Positions 7,988-12,284 of a stretch of DNA of 12,284 nucleotides are shown here, in pieces; position 1 is the stretch's first letter, and the number at the start of each line of letters is the position of its first letter. Origin of the DNA: an uncultured Butyricicoccus sp. (GTDB taxonomy: Bacteria; Bacillota; Clostridia; Oscillospirales; Butyricicoccaceae); the NCBI GenBank assembly GCA_910584935.1, contig CAJUDU010000067.1:1-12284 (forward strand). The letters run 5' to 3'. The notes beneath the pieces were generated by a model. The model was not told the DNA's origin, searched no databases, and was given only the letters and a program-made list of their open reading frames with translations. The position numbers and the translations under genes were made by a program.

Positions 7988-8116
7988 CAGATGGCAAGAG
8001 TATAAAACAGTTTATCAATATGCCCGACAAACAGAATACACGCTACGCAAAGACGGGCTTCCAAAAGAGGTTAAAATGACAGGCAAAATTTTTGTGGCGA
8101 AAATATGAAAAAAGTG

Positions 8117-8145
8117 TTGACAAGTCACGCAGTGTTTGGTAAGAT
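8117..8145 (+). promoter_or_regulatory. Sigma-A promoter of the tRNA-Gly-Arg-His-Gln unit
   Basis: Perfect TTGACA at 8117-8122, a 17-nt spacer and TAAGAT at 8140-8145 (five of six). The predicted start near 8152 is only about 14 nt before tRNA-Gly, typical of stable-RNA promoters. The 130 nt between the glgA terminator and this promoter show no other feature. Confidence 0.85.
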
Positions 8146-8165
8146 ATATAGGCATCAGAAAACCC

Positions 8166-8239
8166 GCGGGTGTAGTTCAATGGTAGAATGTCAGCCTTCC
8201 AAGCTGAACACGTGGGTTCGATTCCCATCACCCGCTCCA
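8166..8239 (+). tRNA. tRNA-Gly(TCC)
   Basis: A complete cloverleaf. Acceptor GCGGGTG pairs with CACCCGC, the anticodon loop CTTCCAA gives TCC, the T-loop is GGTTCGATTCC, the discriminator is U, and CCA is encoded (8237-8239). First gene of the tRNA unit, directly behind a near-consensus promoter. Confidence 0.97.
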
Positions 8240-8240
8240 A

Positions 8241-8279
8241 AATTACTTTCTATATTTTTCTCCCCACTTGAAAGTAATT
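8241..8279 (+). other. Inverted repeat in the tRNA-Gly to tRNA-Arg spacer
   Basis: AATTACTTTC (8241-8250) and GAAAGTAATT (8270-8279) form a perfect 10-bp inverted repeat with a 19-nt loop, starting 2 nt after the CCA of tRNA-Gly. No T tract follows, so it is not an ordinary terminator. The 110-nt spacer is the longest within this unit. A role in processing of the tRNA precursor is possible but unproven. Confidence 0.5.
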
Positions 8280-8349
8280 GCTTACCGATGCGGGGAACGG
8301 TGATAACGCCGCTTAAAATGCCGTCGGGTTAAAGGCTTCCCCCTATTAT

Positions 8350-8426
<77 letters not shown>

Positions 8427-8451
8427 TATACTGTTTTGCATTTTTATATAT

Positions 8452-8529
8452 GGTGGGTATAGCTCAGTTGGTTAGAGCGTCAGATTGTGGCTCTGAAGGC
8501 CGTGGGTTCGAATCCCATTACTCACCCCA
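8452..8529 (+). tRNA. tRNA-His(GTG)
   Basis: Acceptor GTGGGTA pairs with TACTCAC with one G-T wobble, and the anticodon loop TTGTGGC gives GTG. The preceding G at 8452 can serve as the histidine-specific G-1 opposite C73 (8526), and CCA is encoded (8527-8529). It starts 25 nt after tRNA-Arg. Confidence 0.96.
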
Positions 8530-8532
8530 CTA

Positions 8533-8568
8533 TATATAAATGCGCTGCTCATACAGCGCATTTATATA
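8533..8568 (+). other. 15-bp perfect hairpin between tRNA-His and tRNA-Gln
   Basis: TATATAAATGCGCTG (8533-8547) pairs perfectly with CAGCGCATTTATATA (8554-8568) around the loop CTCATA, starting 3 nt after the CCA of tRNA-His. The nearest T run is TTTT at 8577-8580, 8 nt beyond the stem, so termination would be weak. No separate promoter is evident for tRNA-Gln. It is either a leaky terminator or a structure in the precursor transcript. Confidence 0.6.
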
Positions 8569-8601
8569 CTATCCCCTTTTACTTGCTTCTTTTTTCAATA
8601 T

Positions 8602-8676
8602 TGAGGCGTAGCCAAGTGGTAAGGCAGAGGACTTTGACTCCTCCATCCGCTGGTTCGAGTCCAGCCGTCTCAGCCA
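8602..8676 (+). tRNA. tRNA-Gln(TTG)
   Basis: Acceptor TGAGGCG pairs with CGTCTCA, and the anticodon stem GAGGA/TCCTC encloses CTTTGAC, giving TTG. The T-arm contains GGTTCGAGTCC, the discriminator is G, and CCA is encoded (8674-8676). Last gene of the first tRNA unit. It is followed by T-rich sequence without a clear GC hairpin. Confidence 0.96.
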
Positions 8677-8739
8677 TTTTTCCCGCTTGCACTTGATATG
8701 ATGGTTACACATTTTTTTCGACAATTCTTAAAAAAATGT

Positions 8740-8768
8740 TTGACAAACCGCTATATCTCTGTTATAAT
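8740..8768 (+). promoter_or_regulatory. Perfect-consensus sigma-A promoter of tRNA-Lys-Val
   Basis: TTGACA (8740-8745), exactly 17 nt, then TATAAT (8763-8768): full consensus in both hexamers at the optimal spacing. Just upstream is an AT-only inverted repeat, ACATTTTTTT (8709-8718) with AAAAAAATGT (8730-8739), touching the -35. The leader from about 8775 to 8840 can form a bulged CTGA-CTTTA/TAAAG-TCAG hairpin (about 8781-8816). A very strong promoter is expected. Confidence 0.93.
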
Positions 8769-8840
8769 ATTTAAAGTCCGACTGATAAATGCTTTAAATT
8801 GTTGATAAAGTCAGCCGTATCAAAATAAACCTAATTTTTT

Positions 8841-8916
8841 GGTCCATTAGCTCAGCTGGCAGAGCATCTGCCTTTTAAGCAGAGGGTCCGGGGTTCGAGC
8901 CCCCGATGGGCCACCA
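8841..8916 (+). tRNA. tRNA-Lys(TTT)
   Basis: Acceptor GGTCCAT pairs with ATGGGCC, the anticodon loop CTTTTAA gives TTT, and the T-arm has GGTTCGAGCCC. The discriminator is A and CCA is encoded (8914-8916). Only 3 nt separate it from tRNA-Val, so the two must be cotranscribed. Confidence 0.97.
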
Positions 8917-8919
8917 AAT

Positions 8920-8995
8920 GGAAGTTTAGCTCAGCTGGGAGAGCATCTGCCTTACAAGCAGAGGGTCACAGGTTCGAGCCCTGTAACTTCCACCA
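8920..8995 (+). tRNA. tRNA-Val(TAC)
   Basis: Acceptor GGAAGTT pairs with AACTTCC, the anticodon loop CTTACAA gives TAC, the T-arm is ACAGGTTCGAGCCCTGT, and CCA is encoded (8993-8995). It is the last tRNA before the integrase gene, whose 3' end lies 65 nt away. Its 3' half is therefore a plausible integration target of the adjoining element. Confidence 0.97.
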
Positions 8996-8999
8996 TCGT

Positions 9000-9050
9000 A
9001 AACACACATTTTAAGTATGTAAAAATGCTTGAAATGTGTGTTTTTGTTTT
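9000..9050 (+). terminator. Long-stem terminator of the tRNA-Lys-Val unit
   Basis: AAACACACATTT (9000-9011) pairs with AAATGTGTGTTT (9032-9043). TAAG/CTTG continues the stem to 16 bp around a 12-nt loop, followed by T9041-T9045, G and TTTT. On the - strand only three T follow the stem, so it mainly works for the tRNAs, though it also lies just past the integrase stop. Confidence 0.85.
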
Positions 9051-9060
9051 GTTTGCGTAT

Positions 9061-10233
9061 TCAACCTGTGTTCTTGCGCTTTCTGCTTCCGGATGCTTTA
9101 TGCTCGGTTATGACGCTTATTTCCCCTTGATGCGTTGCACCTGCTGTTGCACCAAATGCCGCGATTTTTTCGGCTGCATCGGCTAAAGTATCATCGCGAA
9201 TATGCGTGTAGATGCGGGATGTCAGGACAATAGAAGAATGCCCCATTAAATACCGGGCAACGTTGATCGGTACGCCAGCAGCTTCCAAATCTATACAGTA
9301 TGTATGCCGTAAACAATACATGGTCAGATCCGGCGCAAGGGCGCTTTGAATAATACGCGTCTTTCCATAATATAGTTCGTATTCTGCGCCTAACGCAATA
9401 TCAACATCCCGCAGGAAATTGCGCCATGCTTGCCGTAAAGACGTGCTGGAGAACCGTTTGCCAGTAGGGGTAGTAAATATGTACTCATCCAGTTTTCCCG
9501 GGCTGCTGAAGATGTCCTGGATGGCAGGAGGGATAGGAACAGAACGCGTGCCGGATTCGGATTTCGTTTCTCCAATATTTCCATCCCGTTTTAGTGCGCG
9601 GGATATCACCAGCCGATTGTTAATCTGGTCAACATCTGACCAGCGGAGCGCAACCGCCTCCTGTGGACGTAAGCCGCAGAATAACAGCACGCGAATCAGA
9701 TTCCCTAAACGATGTGTTTTAGCGGCTTCTAATATGGCTGTGCGTTCTTCATCTGTTAGGCTGCGATGTGTGCCATCAACTGCTTTGGGCAAAGTCAAAT
9801 CCGAAGACGGGTCGGTTTGGATCACACCATCTTTGACCGCTTGTGAAAAAATCTGCGAAAGTGTATAACGGATTTTAACACATAGTGATTTGGATCTCCC
9901 GGCTTGCGCATTTAATATGCGCTGAAGGTTCGTAGGGCGCACCTGCCGCATTTTCATGCCGCCAATGGCAGGTAAGATATGATTTCGGATGCGCCCGACA
10001 TAATCAATATAAACGCTTTCAGAAACCGTTGTAGATTTATAGGTTTCCAGCCATTGCATAGCATAATCGGCAACCAGCATATCTTTGGTGATCAGCAGTG
10101 AACCGGCTTCCAGTTCCCGCTGTTTGATGGCTGCACGCTTGTCCGCATCGCGCTGGGACTTTGCCGACCGGACATAATACCGCTTGCCTTCAAAGGTAAA
10201 TGTTGCGGTAAATAATTTTTTCTTTTCGGACAT
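9061..10233 (-). CDS. Tyrosine recombinase / phage-type site-specific integrase
   Basis: A 390-aa integrase that would catalyse integration and excision of a mobile element by strand exchange through a 3'-phosphotyrosine. The ATG at 10233 follows AAAGGGG at about 9 nt. A basic arm-binding N-terminus (about 1-45) and a core-binding SAM-like domain (about 52-150) lead into the catalytic domain. That domain has R189 in CGLRPQEA, K224 in ETKSESGTR, R309 in YCLRHTY, H332 in LMGHSS and nucleophile Y342 in SRIYTH. The usual HxxR histidine is tyrosine (Y306), which I recall as common in Firmicutes phage integrases. About 45 residues, ending in a basic stretch, follow the active-site Tyr. The gene points toward tRNA-Val, a classic layout for tRNA-targeting elements. 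The family call is firm; whether it is active and which site it uses are not known. Confidence 0.95.
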   Translation of the reverse strand: MSEKKKLFTATFTFEGKRYYVRSAKSQRDADKRAAIKQRELEAGSLLITKDMLVADYAMQWLETYKSTTVSESVYIDYVGRIRNHILPAIGGMKMRQVRPTNLQRILNAQAGRSKSLCVKIRYTLSQIFSQAVKDGVIQTDPSSDLTLPKAVDGTHRSLTDEERTAILEAAKTHRLGNLIRVLLFCGLRPQEAVALRWSDVDQINNRLVISRALKRDGNIGETKSESGTRSVPIPPAIQDIFSSPGKLDEYIFTTPTGKRFSSTSLRQAWRNFLRDVDIALGAEYELYYGKTRIIQSALAPDLTMYCLRHTYCIDLEAAGVPINVARYLMGHSSIVLTSRIYTHIRDDTLADAAEKIAAFGATAGATHQGEISVITEHKASGSRKRKNTG

Positions 10234-10276
10234 AAAAATAACCCCTTTCTATCCGTAAAAAAGTATGATAAAATAG

Positions 10277-10308
10277 GGGTACTGAGGAATCGCAATTTTT
10301 CAGTACCC
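10277..10308. promoter_or_regulatory. Inverted repeat upstream of the integrase gene
   Basis: GGGTACTGA (10277-10285) and TCAGTACCC (10300-10308) are perfect complements around a 14-nt spacer; with a one-G bulge the arms extend by TA/TA. It lies 44 nt upstream of the integrase ATG, where an integrase promoter would be expected, so it may be an operator or a structure in a leader RNA. On the - strand it is followed by a broken T-rich stretch, which makes termination less likely. Confidence 0.5.
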
Positions 10309-10316
10309 TATATGAG

Positions 10317-10353
10317 TCCCGTTCATGGTTGCAGCCGTGAGCGGGATTTTCTT
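10317..10353 (+). terminator. Terminator-like hairpin on the + strand between integrase and exonuclease
   Basis: TCCCGTTCATGG (10317-10328) pairs with CCGTGAGCGGGA (10335-10346), including two G-U pairs, around the loop TTGCAG, and is followed by TTTTCTT. It has terminator polarity on the + strand, but both flanking genes are on the - strand. A weak TAAAAT (10269-10274) lies about 45 nt upstream on the + strand, so a short untranslated transcript is conceivable. Confidence 0.5.
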
Positions 10354-10364
10354 ATGCGTTAATA

Positions 10365-10381
10365 GTGTCCAAATTGGACAC
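10365..10381. promoter_or_regulatory. 17-bp palindrome, operator-like
   Basis: GTGTCCAAATTGGACAC has two perfect 8-bp arms around a single central A, 5 nt beyond the exonuclease stop. Such short symmetrical sites often bind dimeric repressors. No T tract follows and the hairpin would have no loop, so a DNA-protein site is likelier than an RNA structure. No binding protein is identified in the window. Confidence 0.4.
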
Positions 10382-10386
10382 CAGCA

Positions 10387-11940
10387 TTAAATTGTTTCTT
10401 TGGTTTCTGGGACAGTTCGCTTGCTCCCGAAAAAGATAATTCCCTTCTTTAACTTCTGACGGTATGTACATTGCCCAGCAAACATAATATCTGGATGAAT
10501 GCAATGTCCAGCTTCGCTACACATCATATACCGAGAACAACAGTCAAAACCATTTGTTTGCAATAATTTTTCATAGATATCAATAAACACTGTGTTTTCT
10601 GATAATTGCTCCAGCCATTGTGCAAAATCATTTTCGCCAATGCGTTGCCACATATTTTTGCTTGCACGAGGTACCAACGCTAAACCTGCCTGTTTCACAA
10701 GTTCCATAATTATGGGTGCGGCCTCTACATAGCCTATTGCACCACCAACGAAGCGAAAACAGGGCTGTCCCAGAATCAATAAAGCCCAATAAAGGCTTCC
10801 CTTTTCAGGTGTGCGTAGTTCCACGATAACTTTATTGATATCATAGGGTTCAGGTGCGTTATCCAACTGCTTTTTAATATATCCTTCAAGGTTCTTTGCA
10901 AGCTGTTCACGTGAAACTGTTAGCCGGTTTGTGGCGCTTGGTAACTTTGCGGACTTTTCGGAGGACTCGTTCAATATAGTAATAAATTCGCGTTCGCTTA
11001 TTATGCGGATAGGCTGTCCTTTGGAAATATATTCCTCTGCTCTTTTGCTTTTGCCGCTTTTTTGGTCTGGATTAGATGCACCACCAACGATTAGCATAGT
11101 TGTTCGTTGTGTAACATTGTCAGCGCAATGTCCACCGCAGTCCGCAATTGATTGCATGACATCCGCTGCACTCATTTCGATAAATTCACCTGTTATAACA
11201 CAAGTTTGTTCATATAATGGGTGCGAGGGATCGAATATGTTCGTTGCGGGTATAATATCCCTTGCATGAGGGCGGCTTTTAAAGTGTTTTATATCTCGTA
11301 AAGTGACATGAGAAGTGCGTTCGGCTTTGTTTGGTAAATTGGGGCTTTGCGTCTGAAATGGACAAAATATTTGAATGGAAATTGCATCTGGCGCTATAGC
11401 CTGAAGCGCTTCAAAGCATCGCTGTGTTGTTTCGCAATCAGCTAAAGCGCGGTGGGCGCGGTCTGGAATGATACCAAATGCTTCGGCAACTTGTGTTAAT
11501 TTATAGCTGTTTAACTGCAACACTTTACGTGCCAAAGCCATTGTATCAATATAACGGTTTGTGATGTTAGTCCCACAGGTTTCCAATGCAACGCGTTGGC
11601 AAAATGGCAAGTCAAATTTAGCAATATTATGACCAACCAATAGACTGTTTTGAATAAATGAAAGAAAGTCTGGCATAACTTCCCGTATCGTGGGTGCATC
11701 AGCAACTATATCATTTGTGATTTCGGTTAAACTGGCTATGTCAAATAAAATAGGGTTTTCAGGTTGAATCAATTGTTCAAAAATCGCTGTGACTTTTCCG
11801 TTTTCTATACGTATTGCAGCAATTTCAATGATTTCATCATTCTTTATATTTAAACCTGTCGTTTCTATGTCAAAACAGACATAATTCGTGATTTTTTTCG
11901 TAACCAACGCTTTCGGGAATATCGAGGTTTTCAGTTTCAA
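10387..11940 (-). CDS. DEDDh 3'-5' exonuclease with BRCT domain and Cys-rich C-terminal region
   Basis: A predicted 517-aa nuclease. The DnaQ/PolC-epsilon-like exonuclease domain (about 17-182) has all five catalytic residues: D24 and E26 in FDIETTGL, D110 in GHNIAKFD, and H163/D168 in HRALAD. A BRCT-like domain follows (about 241-325: TCVITGEF, the glycine pair in CGGHC, TMLIVGG). The last 180 residues are unassigned. They end in a cluster of C467, C468, C474, C480 and C491 (patterns FDCCSRYMMCSEAGHCIHPD and QCTYRQKL), possibly metal-binding. The likely substrate is DNA, in repair or element replication. The start is doubtful: TTG at 11940 lacks a ribosome site, lies inside the 116-aa gene and gives an N-terminus foreign to the family. 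A +1 shift at the A7 run (11892-11898) would instead fuse it to the upstream protein. Base use is visibly more AT-rich than in glgA or the kinase. Confidence 0.82.
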   Translation of the reverse strand: MKLKTSIFPKALVTKKITNYVCFDIETTGLNIKNDEIIEIAAIRIENGKVTAIFEQLIQPENPILFDIASLTEITNDIVADAPTIREVMPDFLSFIQNSLLVGHNIAKFDLPFCQRVALETCGTNITNRYIDTMALARKVLQLNSYKLTQVAEAFGIIPDRAHRALADCETTQRCFEALQAIAPDAISIQIFCPFQTQSPNLPNKAERTSHVTLRDIKHFKSRPHARDIIPATNIFDPSHPLYEQTCVITGEFIEMSAADVMQSIADCGGHCADNVTQRTTMLIVGGASNPDQKSGKSKRAEEYISKGQPIRIISEREFITILNESSEKSAKLPSATNRLTVSREQLAKNLEGYIKKQLDNAPEPYDINKVIVELRTPEKGSLYWALLILGQPCFRFVGGAIGYVEAAPIIMELVKQAGLALVPRASKNMWQRIGENDFAQWLEQLSENTVFIDIYEKLLQTNGFDCCSRYMMCSEAGHCIHPDIMFAGQCTYRQKLKKGIIFFGSKRTVPETKETI

Positions 11941-12220
11941 GGATATCGTTTACAGGAAGCTTGGCTGCACTTCCTATCTGCATATCTTTTAAATGTTCAA
12001 TATGAATTGTATGCAATTCACCATGCACTTCTATTACAATAAAGCTTTTATCAAGATAGCCGACCACTTTGCATGGCACAGGCTCCTTTGTATAGAGCCC
12101 ATCATAAACAAGTGGTTTGGGTTCAGTAAAGGTTTTAGGCGTGAGTTTTAATTCTTTCAGAAATGCAAGGAGTTCAACAGGGTCAGTGATTGAAACCCAA
12201 TTTGCACCAGGGTTAATCAT
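11870..12220 (-). CDS. 116-aa protein of unknown function overlapping the exonuclease gene
   Basis: I do not recognise this protein. The ATG at 12220 follows AAGGA at about 9 nt, so initiation here is well supported. The middle, about residues 46-80 (PCKVVGYLDKSFIVIEV then HTIHIEHLKDM), looks like a small all-beta, SH3- or KOW-like fold, a guess from the alternating hydrophobic pattern. Its last 24 residues are read from sequence that also encodes the first residues of the exonuclease in another frame, and it stops exactly where the exonuclease DxE motif begins. If one base of the A7 run at 11892-11898 were skipped, residue K109 would join the exonuclease at its residue 17, giving a protein of about 610 aa. 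It may thus be the N-terminal domain of a single protein. Confidence 0.6.
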   Translation of the reverse strand: MINPGANWVSITDPVELLAFLKELKLTPKTFTEPKPLVYDGLYTKEPVPCKVVGYLDKSFIVIEVHGELHTIHIEHLKDMQIGSAAKLPVNDILETENLDIPESVGYEKNHELCLF

Positions 12221-12247
12221 AAATCTTCATCCTTGTATAATAGATTT

Positions 12248-12284
12248 CAGTTGATGAGGGGAACTGATACCCCGAAATTAACTG
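12248..12284. repeat. Imperfect inverted repeat at the right edge
   Basis: CAGTT (12248-12252) and AACTG (12280-12284) enclose GGGG (12258-12261) and CCCC (12270-12273), with unpaired bases between the arms. It lies just upstream of the 116-aa gene and could be a terminator stem, operator or part of a longer repeat cut by the window edge. Confidence 0.25.

Noticed and set aside
8043..8240. - strand 65-aa reading frame beginning MERVMGIEPTCSAWKAD
   Set aside because: It is antisense to tRNA-Gly; this peptide is a familiar false protein arising from the conserved tRNA sequence.
8105..8332. + strand 75-aa frame containing SSMVECQPSKLNTWVRF
   Set aside because: It is tRNA-Gly read as protein; no ribosome site and no independent support.
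8487..8696. + strand 69-aa frame across tRNA-His and tRNA-Gln
   Set aside because: It is read through two tRNA genes and their hairpin; its protein-like motifs come from the tRNA sequences.
9419..9868. + strand 149-aa frame inside the integrase gene
   Set aside because: It is antisense to the integrase catalytic domain and shows no ribosome site or recognisable domain.

Overview
The window looks like a chromosomal segment of a Gram-positive Clostridia-type bacterium, probably a gut member of the Oscillospirales. This is inferred from strong AGGAGG-type ribosome sites, CCA-encoding tRNA genes, a MtlR-type PTS regulator, a VanRS/VanY-like operon and a Clostridia-style phage integrase. No 16S or other marker is present, so the placement is tentative.

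Layout. (1) 1-2281, + strand: a promoter, a terminator-like hairpin, a 699-aa PRD/EIIB/EIIA transcriptional regulator of the MtlR type starting at TTG, and a strong, probably bidirectional terminator. (2) 2436-6242, - strand: a four-gene run read from right to left. It encodes an OmpR-type response regulator, its HAMP-containing sensor kinase, a putative lipoprotein of unknown family whose start overlaps the kinase gene by 65 nt, and a membrane-anchored VanY-type D,D-carboxypeptidase. This suggests a cell-envelope sensing circuit that makes a peptidoglycan-trimming enzyme and a surface accessory protein. (3) 6383-7987, + strand: a stand-alone glycogen synthase gene (glgA), divergent from the regulatory operon, with an extended -10 promoter and a strong terminator. 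(4) 8117-9050, + strand: two tRNA units, Gly-Arg-His-Gln and Lys-Val, each behind a good sigma-A-type promoter and with unusual hairpins in the spacers. The second ends in a long terminator.

(5) 9061-12284, - strand: an accessory region directly downstream of tRNA-Val. It has a tyrosine recombinase, a 150-bp structured intergenic region (two consecutive hairpins, the second terminator-like on the opposite strand, and a 17-bp near-perfect palindrome), a DEDDh exonuclease-BRCT protein with a Cys-rich tail, and a 116-aa protein. The 116-aa frame overlaps the exonuclease frame by 71 nt across a run of seven A. This is probably one end of an integrated element continuing beyond the right edge; its far attachment site is not visible.

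The observations most worth following are the 116-aa/exonuclease frame junction, the double-hairpin region between integrase and exonuclease, and the unassigned lipoprotein inside the VanRS/VanY-like operon.
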